Source: an uncultured Acholeplasmatales bacterium
Lineage (GTDB): Bacteria; Bacillota_I; Bacilli_A; Acholeplasmatales; UBA5453
Length of the DNA: 53,805 nucleotides
Direction: 5' to 3'
NCBI GenBank assembly: GCA_927433595.1
Contig: CAKMJY010000010.1
Location: 1-53,805 of the forward strand
A model generated the notes under the pieces. The model searched no databases and was not told where the DNA came from. It worked only from the letters and a program-made list of their open reading frames with translations. Below are positions 11,501 to 17,384 of the stretch, in pieces. Numbering within the stretch: position 1 is the stretch's first letter; each line of letters opens with the position of its first letter. A program made the translations under genes and the position numbers.

Positions 11501-11636
11501 TCAATTGACCTCTGTTCACATAGAAACTCCACATTGGTATCCCGTCTTTACCAGCAATACCTGGTAAGAAACTAGAAAATGGCTTATGTTTTTGATAATT
11601 TGTCTGTATAAATGTTTGTTGCTGGTTTTGTTTCAT
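8568..11636 (-). CDS. beta-1,3-glucan phosphorylase, GH149/GH161-like
   Basis: This cytoplasmic protein of 1022 residues is related to the GH94/GH149/GH161 inverting phosphorylases. These split beta-glucans with phosphate to give alpha-glucose 1-phosphate. It has an N-terminal beta-sandwich region (about 1-310) and a large alpha/alpha-barrel part with GGEPFNFETKGQQ, FGEGYWNDHF and NKPGWNDAMNGLPGLFGS. The last WND (about 612-614) is the likely general-acid motif. The length of about 1000-1100 residues fits GH149 or GH161, both beta-1,3-glucan phosphorylase families, better than GH94. The ORF track starts 16 codons earlier, but GGAGGATTAGA directly precedes the ATG at 11636, so I use that start. 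It is the first gene of the transport operon, preceded by two operators. Family number is inferred from length and context. Confidence 0.75.
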   Translation of the reverse strand: MKQNQQQTFIQTNYQKHKPFSSFLPGIAGKDGIPMWSFYVNRGQLISSFGRQDKNGAILEFFPANAAYMYTKTIGFRTFIKVNGVTYEFFKEENLNQKLMVDREAVSICETNETVGIKVTVKYFTLPNEPLGALVRKVIVENVGFDQKDIEVLDGLTQILPSGIDYGGFKAISNLLQSWMDVDFGKGYAFYKLRASTGDSAEVSEVTDGNYYLPISDDAKPVIIADTKMVFEQDTSFAKPYGFMYQSSKQLSHKPQVTVNQVPCAFSLYETKLEKTFTFSALIGYTSDLEILKAFVGKTNQNYINHKEIENKQLHDDLTSNIETETALPLFDAYLKQCYLDNLLRGGEPFNFETKGQQVSYHLFSRKHGDLERDYNFFSIAPEFYSQGNGNFRDVLQNRRNDTWFHPFVKDHNLWHFASLIGADGYNPLSIEGLQFKYVGQMAYEGTQALLKQTFTPGQVYKALIDHGYDKQQAESMMFVILKDSKPIIKASFGEGYWNDHFTYLYDLLEGYLDIYPEHQEKLLFEDKRYQFFDSHTYVRPRHEKYVLTKDGKVRQYGALDHFKGDHSFLLLDNKPIEVELASKLVTLVLNKYGLLDPAGIGLSYEANKPGWNDAMNGLPGLFGSGVSEMFELKKLNHFLVDAFAKAEDHNIEVLTPLLDLMAAYEKLTGDGHKLWDQRVTALEAYRKALLSPVTLSKVSSKSVLKLLEKIEHDLEKASEKAINLDDIVPTYLTFEATEFEQILSNNEPVIGHYGLPLVHINAFKMVKIPAFLEAPARFLKQTNDKVYAKKLYQAIKASELYDKKQKFYQTSVSLDAFSNEIGRIRAFTKGWLERESNFLHMTYKYLLGLIKAGLYDEFYEELDTNLVCFMDPEVYGRSPLENSSFLATSTNPDPSKHGQGFVSRLSGSTAEMLSMYKEMFIGKKPFEMTDNGLSLTFRPKLHKKYFKDGKASFKLYGQKITYVNPLGLNTYDDKAVITDIEVINHEGSHWIKGSNIGLWASDVRLGNVLEINVFINREEAK

Positions 11637-11647
11637 TCTAATCCTCC

Positions 11648-11662
11648 GGAAATCGGTTTCTT
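11648..11662 (-). promoter_or_regulatory. LacI-type operator copy 1, next to the ribosome-binding site
   Basis: AAGAAACCGATTTCC on the minus strand abuts the Shine-Dalgarno of the phosphorylase gene. It matches the copies at 11724-11738 and 16472-16485. Its position in the leader suggests a transcriptional roadblock or cooperative looping with copy 2. The repressor is probably the adjacent LacI protein. Confidence 0.7.
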
Positions 11663-11723
11663 CATTATTCAAAATTAGGAGCACTATGTGCTACCTATTT
11701 TGTTAAAACGCTTACATATCTAA

Positions 11724-11738
11724 GGAAATCGGTTTCTT
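11724..11738 (-). promoter_or_regulatory. LacI-type operator copy 2, downstream of the -10
   Basis: This is the same near-palindrome as the other two copies (AAGAAACCGATTTCC on the minus strand, CG centre). It lies about 16 bases downstream of the predicted -10 of the phosphorylase/transport operon, overlapping the expected early transcribed region. The spacing to copy 1 is 76 bases centre to centre, about seven helical turns, which would allow looping. Confidence 0.7.
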
Positions 11739-11753
11739 TAATTCCCTATTACT

Positions 11754-11782
11754 ATCATAGCATATTATGTAATCGTTTACAA
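11754..11782 (-). promoter_or_regulatory. promoter of the phosphorylase-CBM-ABC operon
   Basis: On the minus strand TTGTAA and TATGAT are separated by exactly 17 bases, and the -10 is preceded by TG at the extended position. It lies between the end of lacI and the phosphorylase start. The cre site overlaps the -35 and spacer, and operator copies 1 and 2 lie downstream. Confidence 0.7.
11767..11781 (-). promoter_or_regulatory. candidate cre (CcpA) site over the -35
   Basis: ATGTAATCGTTTACA (plus strand) fits every position of the Firmicute cre consensus WTGNAANCGNWNNCW and is nearly palindromic. It covers the -35 and spacer of the promoter, the classical position for catabolite repression by occlusion. 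Whether this organism has CcpA cannot be seen in the window. A site for another LacI-family protein is the alternative. Confidence 0.55.
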
Positions 11783-11793
11783 GTATTTTTATT

Positions 11794-12807
11794 TCATTTT
11801 GTGGTGTCTCTTTTTACTAAAGTAACTGGCATCAAAGTTAATGCCTCTACTTTTTCGCTTTTATGGTTTATTAAGGTTAACAAGGACCTTGCTGCCTTAT
11901 GCGCAATAGCTTCTCTATCTTGTCTAATTGTGGTTAGACTTGGTGTAAAGTGTCTTGCAAATGCGATGTCATCAAAACCAATGATTTGAATGTCTTCAGG
12001 AATCCTGATTTTTTGTTCTTGAAGTGCTTTTAATACCCCTAAGGCAATGTCATCTGATCCGACTAGTAATGCTTCAGGCAGGGTTTTAGTTTGTTCAAGT
12101 AACTTATATACGGCATTATAACCAGATGTAAAACCAAATGACTCCGCTTCAACAATGAATGCGTCATTTATATCTTTATGGTGTGTTCTAAAGTATGATT
12201 TATAGGCTTGAAAACGTTCAACGAAGGCTTTAGAGGACTGTGGTCCTGTAATCATGCCCACGCTTTTGACTTGTTGTTCATTAAACAAATAATCCAGGCT
12301 AATGTTAATCCCTAACACGTTATCTGAAATGATAGAGTGGATACCCGGAATGATGATATCGGTTGAAACGACTGGAATGTTCATGCTCGCAAGCTCATAA
12401 ATACCTTGGTCGTCATAATCGCCAACCACAATATAAACACCATCGACTTTTTTATTCATGCACCATTCATAGTAGCTCATTTTATTCTTGCCTAATCTTG
12501 AGACAATAAACGATAACTCGTACCCTTCTTTTTCAACATAATTTTTAAAATGTTGTAAGATGCTGGAAAAAAATGAGTGTTCTAGTCCGATATGTAATTC
12601 TTCAGAGAATACGACACCAATCGTATAACTTCTTTTAGACTTTAACATTCTGGCGGATGTGACTGGCACATAGCCTACTTCTTTAATGTATTTTAAGACA
12701 CGTTCTCTCGTGTCTGAAGATACATTCCCGGTTTGATTTAATACTTTAGAGATGGTACCAGGTGATAACCCTAAATCTGCAGCAATTGTGTAAATCGTGC
12801 GTTTCAT
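11794..12807 (-). CDS. LacI-family transcriptional regulator
   Basis: This 337-residue repressor has an N-terminal LacI helix-turn-helix (TIYTIAADLGLSPGTISKVLNQ) and hinge, then a periplasmic-binding-protein-like sensor domain (SYTIGVVFSEE through the C-terminal DIQIIGFDDIAFARHFTPSLTTI). Length and layout are typical. It is the last gene of the GH94-cupin-GH16 operon, two bases after GH16, and precedes the promoter of the transport operon. Three copies of one palindromic operator at both operon promoters make it the obvious local repressor. The inducer is probably laminaribiose, a gluco-oligosaccharide or a sugar phosphate (inference). Its own operon carries the operator, so autoregulation is expected. 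Confidence 0.95.
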   Translation of the reverse strand: MKRTIYTIAADLGLSPGTISKVLNQTGNVSSDTRERVLKYIKEVGYVPVTSARMLKSKRSYTIGVVFSEELHIGLEHSFFSSILQHFKNYVEKEGYELSFIVSRLGKNKMSYYEWCMNKKVDGVYIVVGDYDDQGIYELASMNIPVVSTDIIIPGIHSIISDNVLGINISLDYLFNEQQVKSVGMITGPQSSKAFVERFQAYKSYFRTHHKDINDAFIVEAESFGFTSGYNAVYKLLEQTKTLPEALLVGSDDIALGVLKALQEQKIRIPEDIQIIGFDDIAFARHFTPSLTTIRQDREAIAHKAARSLLTLINHKSEKVEALTLMPVTLVKRDTTK

Positions 12808-12809
12808 GT

Positions 12810-13547
12810 TTATTCACTTCTTTCGTATACTCTCACATATTTAAATAACATCGATACTGGAAATATTGAATCGTCAATCGTACTGCCCCACCAACCACCT
12901 AATGCAATATTTAAGATGAGGTAAAATGGTTGGTCAAATGGCCAGCCACCTTCATCGGTCATGCGGTGTTCATCCCCTTTATGGAATGTCACGTAATGCC
13001 TTTTATCGGTGAAGAATGAAAACTGTTCTTCGTCCCATTCAAAGGCATATTCATGAAAACCGGTTGCTAAGCTTTGGTCTTCAATGACTTTGGTGGGTTG
13101 TTGATGATTGTGGTGATTATAAGACTTTGAATGTAGTGAGAAATGGACTACACCTGGGTTATGACCAACGTGTTCCATTAAATCTATTTCACCACATAGC
13201 GGCCATGAGACACCTTTTTGAAATGAGTTAGGCAATAACCAGATTGCTGGCCATGTGCCTTTACCAAGTGGTAACTGCGCCATCACTTCAACGCGGCCAT
13301 ATTGAATGCTTTTTTTACCATAGGTCGTTAGTTTCGCACTTGTATACTGTCTATTTTCATACGCTTCTTTTTTTGCGACAATATGCAACAAGCCATCTTT
13401 GACAAAGGCATTATCGAGTTTATCTGTATAATACTGATCTTCACCATTACCAAATCCATGTCCACCTGTTTCAAACTGCCAGATTGACTCATTTGGTTTG
13501 CCGTCTTTGTCAAACTCATCCGACCAAAGTAATTTATATGATGCCAT
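12810..13547 (-). CDS. GH16 endo-beta-1,3-glucanase (laminarinase type), no signal peptide
   Basis: This 245-residue GH16 hydrolase has the bulged laminarinase-type active site GEIDLMEHVG: nucleophile Glu120, Asp122 and acid/base Glu125. Typical GH16 segments are LWSDEFDKDG near the N-terminus, GRVEVMAQLPLGKGTWPAIWLLP before the active site, and NIALGGWWGS near the end. There is no signal peptide or anchor, so it acts in the cytoplasm on imported oligosaccharides and shortens them for the two phosphorylases. It overlaps the cupin gene by 14 bases and has AGGAGAAAATC before its ATG. Most GH16 laminarinases are secreted, so the intracellular form is unusual. Confidence 0.93.
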   Translation of the reverse strand: MASYKLLWSDEFDKDGKPNESIWQFETGGHGFGNGEDQYYTDKLDNAFVKDGLLHIVAKKEAYENRQYTSAKLTTYGKKSIQYGRVEVMAQLPLGKGTWPAIWLLPNSFQKGVSWPLCGEIDLMEHVGHNPGVVHFSLHSKSYNHHNHQQPTKVIEDQSLATGFHEYAFEWDEEQFSFFTDKRHYVTFHKGDEHRMTDEGGWPFDQPFYLILNIALGGWWGSTIDDSIFPVSMLFKYVRVYERSE

Positions 13548-13941
13548 GATTTTCTCCTGTTAAACGAATCACTGCAGCTTTTTGTTTATCTGTTAAAACA
13601 TGAAAAGGCGAGTTATCGTCTGATGTATTTTCTTCTTCAATGATCAAGAGTTTACACGTTTTAGATAGAACATGTGAGTGATAAACCCCTTTTTTCATGT
13701 TGTAGACTTTGTTTTTTTCTAAATGTATTGGTTTGACTTCATCTTGATCTAAGTAAAATAGCGTTGCCGCACCTTCAAGTAAGACGAATGCTTCATCTGT
13801 CTCTAAATGGGCTTGGAATTTTGTGATTTTCTCTTTATCCAATTCATCAATATAATTTAGAATCGCAATACGCCAAGATTGAAATGAAAACAACTTTTGA
13901 TAGCCAATCTCGTTATATTGGTAAACCTCATAATGTGTCAT
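13534..13941 (-). CDS. small cupin-fold protein of the glucan operon
   Basis: This 135-residue soluble protein has a single cupin-like beta-barrel: HLETDEAFVLLEGAATLFY as the first cupin motif region, then NMKKGVYHSHVLSKTCKLLII as the second. Histidines (HLETDE, YHSH) could bind a metal. It overlaps both neighbours by 14 bases, so it is tightly coupled to the GH94 and GH16 genes. Role is not known; a sugar-binding, sugar-isomerising or regulatory function in glucan use is possible from context only. Confidence 0.75.
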   Translation of the reverse strand: MTHYEVYQYNEIGYQKLFSFQSWRIAILNYIDELDKEKITKFQAHLETDEAFVLLEGAATLFYLDQDEVKPIHLEKNKVYNMKKGVYHSHVLSKTCKLLIIEEENTSDDNSPFHVLTDKQKAAVIRLTGENHGII

Positions 13942-16444
13942 CTAGCATCACCTCAACATTACCACTAAGCGTATCAAAGGTACGTTTCTCTGTTAAAACA
14001 CCGTTTTCTTTGATCCACTTAATGGCGTATTTGCCATAAGCTAATTTCTTTGGATTAAGATATGTAATGACACGTTTCTTACCGAATAAATAGGTCTCGA
14101 TTGAAGCTACGCCATTCATAAAATCTGCTTGATCCAATTTAGGCTCAAACGTGACTTTACCAATGTGCATTTGAATGCCAAACACTTCTTGTCTGAGTGC
14201 CTTTAATAACCATGATGCAGAACCCGTTAGATAAGCATATTTACCAACACCACGTGGTGTGAAGTATTCAGGAATGCCTGCTAGTACATGGGAGTCTTCT
14301 TTCATGGCACGGTTGATAATCGCAAATAGCGTATCTCTACCTTTTTGAACTAACCCATATTGATATAAACCATACCCGTACATGATGGCCATATGTGAGA
14401 ATACGGCACCATTTTCTTTATGGCCATAGGCAAAACCAAAGGCTCTACCCATATTGAGTTTGACTTCGTTATAATCCGTATTGAGTTTATACCCGCCGAT
14501 TGACTTGTCGAATAATGCTTTTTTCGTTTCGATTGCAATGCGATTCGCTTGTTTTTTAGAAACGGTTTGACTTAGTAATGCCATGGCTTGGCCAGTTAAT
14601 GCTAATGAATCTTGGTCTAAGAATGCACCATCATTGTCAATATAACTTTGGACCGCACCAGATGCATGCATGCCATGTTTTTTTAAATGGTCAATCATGT
14701 GTTGATATTTCTTGTTCAATGCTTGAATGATTGCTTTAGATTGATAGGTTCTAACTGGTTCATTAAACGTACTCACGCGATCAAAATAAGCATCCAATGA
14801 CACCGTCTTTTGGTTAAGGTTTAATGTCAAATCGCCAAGCGCTTCAAACAGTTCAATGTTATCTTGTTTGCTTTCAGCTAAAATATCGGCCATCAATTTT
14901 AAGTTATTGGCATAAAAATGCGTAAAGGCTAATGTTTCACCTAAGTCATGTGCCATATCTAAGCCATCATTCCAATCGGCATCTTCTAACTTGATAAACC
15001 CGTTTTTACCTGTGTTTAATACGGCAACGACGTTTTCTAATAATAAGTGTTCGTAAATGGTACCTAAATACTGTTTGCCATCGATACTTACACGGTTATC
15101 TTTCGCAATCACTTTCTTGACGCGTTTGGTATAGTGGGTGAACTGATCGTCAAAGTATGGCATTTTCTCAAATAGAAAATCAATGTCACCAGTCTCATGG
15201 ATATACATTAAAGTGGTTAATAGTGGCCATGCACCATGGTCACTCCAAACACGTACGATGTTATTTCTATCTGCTTTAAATTCACCAAGTTGTTTGCCGA
15301 TGATGGTCGCATTTGTCCCATCCACTCTAATACCAGCAAAGTTATTAATGAGTGTTTCTTTTACGGTATCATCTTGATACATGATGAGTGCAAGTAAGTC
15401 TTGCCATAAATCACGCCAGCCTTTACCACCTTTACCGTAGTCATGGTGAGGCATATATGAGTTCCCAAAGAAACGTCTTAATATGGGTTGAAGTTGGACA
15501 AAGCCAAGATAATTTGAAATGGCCTCATTTTCAATCTTGAAGCCAATCTTATGAACTTCATTTGCCCAGTATGCTTTAGAAACGCTTAGCGCTTCATTGA
15601 ATGCTTTTGGGTTTAATAACGATTGAAAAGACAGTAAAGTTGCTTCATCATTTGCTGCACCAAGTCCAATATATAAAGTCACACTGTCATTAGGTTGGAT
15701 GGTTAAGGTATCAAATTCAATCCCACCCATGGTTTCATAACCATCGATTTGATCACCCACTCTATATGTTTTCGTCGGTTTCGGATATAACAGTGTCCCC
15801 TCACCGACAAAATCATCTAAGATTGGTCTATAAGCTTTAACATTTAAATCATTGGATGCGGCGAAAAAGCCATAATAGGTGTCATTTGGTTTGTGGCCAC
15901 GTTCGTCAAACGATAAGGTTGGATTTAATATAATCGCACCAGTTTTGACAAAAACGCGATTAAGCAGGGATGTCACATGACGGTGATCTCTTAAATTATC
16001 CGCACTTCTACCATAGAGTGGTGTCGCGGTTAATACCTTTAGTTTTTGTGCCTTATCAGATACGTTTGTATATTTGATTTCATGTAATTCTATGGTCGTT
16101 TGATTTGGATTGAATGAAGTGGTTTGGATGTGGCATTTGTTATTTTTACGAGTAACCACTTGATAGAGTAAACCTACTTCTAAGTCTAGTTTATCCTGAT
16201 GTTGATTGTAGCCGTGACCATTTAAATGATATAGCTTGCCATCAACGTAAAAAATCACATTTCGACTGAATGTGCTATTAGATAAGTCCTTTTCTGTTAA
16301 AGGTTCTGTTATGTAATGATGGTAATCGAGTTTCACGTCACCTGATAATCTAGGTGTCACATAAGACATCAAACCCATGTCGTTATAAAGCGGAAAATAA
16401 TACCCTTTATCCGACTTCAAATCTTTTTTATTTATTATACTCAT
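13928..16444 (-). CDS. GH94 phosphorylase, probably laminaribiose / beta-1,3-oligoglucan phosphorylase
   Basis: This 838-residue cytoplasmic inverting phosphorylase has an N-terminal beta-sandwich (about 1-300), an (alpha/alpha)6 barrel with GGKGWRDLWQDLLALI and VRVWSDHGAWPLLTTL, and the catalytic segment DADWNDGLDMAHD with general acid Asp493. The acceptor end is rebuilt by a C-terminal beta-sandwich. GH94 includes cellobiose, chitobiose and laminaribiose phosphorylases. A laminaribiose/1,3-beta-oligoglucan phosphorylase of this family is known from Acholeplasma laidlawii, and the GH16 neighbour supports that activity. The ORF track starts at a GTG; I prefer the ATG at 16444, which has GAGG eight bases upstream. 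It is the first gene of its operon, behind a strong promoter with an operator. Confidence 0.88.
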   Translation of the reverse strand: MSIINKKDLKSDKGYYFPLYNDMGLMSYVTPRLSGDVKLDYHHYITEPLTEKDLSNSTFSRNVIFYVDGKLYHLNGHGYNQHQDKLDLEVGLLYQVVTRKNNKCHIQTTSFNPNQTTIELHEIKYTNVSDKAQKLKVLTATPLYGRSADNLRDHRHVTSLLNRVFVKTGAIILNPTLSFDERGHKPNDTYYGFFAASNDLNVKAYRPILDDFVGEGTLLYPKPTKTYRVGDQIDGYETMGGIEFDTLTIQPNDSVTLYIGLGAANDEATLLSFQSLLNPKAFNEALSVSKAYWANEVHKIGFKIENEAISNYLGFVQLQPILRRFFGNSYMPHHDYGKGGKGWRDLWQDLLALIMYQDDTVKETLINNFAGIRVDGTNATIIGKQLGEFKADRNNIVRVWSDHGAWPLLTTLMYIHETGDIDFLFEKMPYFDDQFTHYTKRVKKVIAKDNRVSIDGKQYLGTIYEHLLLENVVAVLNTGKNGFIKLEDADWNDGLDMAHDLGETLAFTHFYANNLKLMADILAESKQDNIELFEALGDLTLNLNQKTVSLDAYFDRVSTFNEPVRTYQSKAIIQALNKKYQHMIDHLKKHGMHASGAVQSYIDNDGAFLDQDSLALTGQAMALLSQTVSKKQANRIAIETKKALFDKSIGGYKLNTDYNEVKLNMGRAFGFAYGHKENGAVFSHMAIMYGYGLYQYGLVQKGRDTLFAIINRAMKEDSHVLAGIPEYFTPRGVGKYAYLTGSASWLLKALRQEVFGIQMHIGKVTFEPKLDQADFMNGVASIETYLFGKKRVITYLNPKKLAYGKYAIKWIKENGVLTEKRTFDTLSGNVEVMLDDTL

Positions 16445-16471
16445 GCGTTTCACCTCAAAAAATATCTATGT

Positions 16472-16485
16472 GGAAATCGGTTTCC
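16472..16485 (-). promoter_or_regulatory. LacI-type operator copy 3 at the GH94 promoter
   Basis: GGAAACCGATTTCC (minus strand) is a 14-bp near-perfect palindrome with one mismatched pair. It starts 8 bases after the -10 hexamer and covers the transcription start of the GH94-cupin-GH16-lacI operon. The core is the same as in copies 1 and 2. Confidence 0.75.
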
Positions 16486-16493
16486 TTACTTCC

Positions 16494-16521
16494 ATTATAT
16501 CGAATAAAAATGAAATGTAAA
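16494..16521 (-). promoter_or_regulatory. promoter of the GH94-cupin-GH16-lacI operon
   Basis: On the minus strand TTTACA and a perfect TATAAT are separated by 16 bases, 50 bases upstream of the GH94 ATG. An operator follows immediately downstream and a second palindrome lies about 20 bases upstream. Confidence 0.75.
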
Positions 16522-16539
16522 GGGTTTTATAGATTTTTT

Positions 16540-16553
16540 TAAAAGCGCTTTTA
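16540..16553. promoter_or_regulatory. perfect 14-bp palindrome upstream of the GH94 promoter
   Basis: TAAAAGCGCTTTTA is fully self-complementary and lies about 20 bases upstream of the -35. It resembles the ideal cre TGAAAGCGCTTTCA with the outer G/C pair changed to A/T on both sides. It could be a weak cre or a site for another LacI-family protein. Confidence 0.45.
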
Positions 16554-16568
16554 TGAATGCAAAAAAAA

Positions 16569-16600
16569 AATATCATCCGCTAATCTAAGCAGATGATATT
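16569..16600 (-). terminator. intrinsic terminator after the RNase J operon
   Basis: AATATCATC pairs with GATGATATT across a short interior loop. On the minus strand it is followed by ten T residues. It ends transcription of the membrane-protein and RNase J genes before the GH94 promoter. A T-run also follows on the plus strand, so it can work both ways. Confidence 0.8.
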
Positions 16601-16617
16601 AATTTTTTTTTGTTTGT

Positions 16618-17382
16618 TTATTGTTTTTTCTTAAATAGGAAGAAATAACCTACCGTTAAATCAATCACTAAGAAGATTGCACTATACATATAGGCTTTCC
16701 AAACGTGTTGATCAAATTCATATAACGCATTAATCTCATCAATCGTATAGCTCCTTAAGAAGCCATTTTGAGATAACAAAACAAATAGGTCTGCTTTGGC
16801 TTGAGCATCATTCGGATTAATATCTAGTGTCGTCTCGACAAAAAGTGTATTCGCACTCAGGATAACATCACCTTCATAATTCTTGATGGTAACCTCGAAA
16901 TTACCAAATGTATCTGGTACAAAATTATAGTAATAAAATGCCCGTTCTTCGATGCCATAACTGATGGAAAATTCATCATAGATTGAATCGTCTTTCGAAT
17001 CATAGACTATCGTTGTATCCTTATTTATAACAATATCTGATAAGTCTAAATCATCTAATTGTTCCATGCTATGAGGTACATCAAGAACTGGCTTAACGAA
17101 AATAATGAACCCTGCATACATCTCAGTTTTGGAAGACTCAATTGTCTGAAATGCTTGAAACTCATATCTGTTATCTTCTGTTGTCACATTTAAAAACAAC
17201 GGTTTATACATTTCAGATGAATACTTAACGTAATTCGTATAATCGCCTGATTCTGTCGCTTCACTCAAAATACGTTCTAGTGTGACAGATTGTCTTTCAA
17301 CGATGATACCAGTTAATGACGTAATATAAACAACTGCAAGCAATACCAGTGAAATGACAATGAATAATACGCGTCTAGCCAT
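16618..17382 (-). CDS. hypothetical two-helix membrane protein downstream of RNase J
   Basis: This 254-residue protein was not recognised as a known family. It has an N-terminal membrane segment (VLFIVISLVLLAVVYITSLTGII) that could be an uncleaved signal anchor. The extracytoplasmic region of about 190 residues is beta-rich and acidic, with many Tyr, Thr and Asp. A C-terminal membrane segment (YMYSAIFLVIDLTVGYFFLF) is followed by a short basic tail. Both ends would be cytoplasmic or membrane-embedded with a surface-exposed middle. It starts two bases after the RNase J stop, so the two are co-transcribed, and it is followed by a strong terminator. Confidence 0.8.
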   Translation of the reverse strand: MARRVLFIVISLVLLAVVYITSLTGIIVERQSVTLERILSEATESGDYTNYVKYSSEMYKPLFLNVTTEDNRYEFQAFQTIESSKTEMYAGFIIFVKPVLDVPHSMEQLDDLDLSDIVINKDTTIVYDSKDDSIYDEFSISYGIEERAFYYYNFVPDTFGNFEVTIKNYEGDVILSANTLFVETTLDINPNDAQAKADLFVLLSQNGFLRSYTIDEINALYEFDQHVWKAYMYSAIFLVIDLTVGYFFLFKKKQ

Positions 17383-17384
17383 CT

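Noticed and set aside
11680-11692. AGCACTATGTGCT short dyad in the phosphorylase leader
   Set aside because: A 5-bp stem with a 3-nt loop is too weak to call a regulatory hairpin.
11701-11716. TGTTAAAACGCTTACA as a second cre in the transport promoter
   Set aside because: It fails one fixed position of the cre consensus and its arms pair poorly, so I do not list it as a site.
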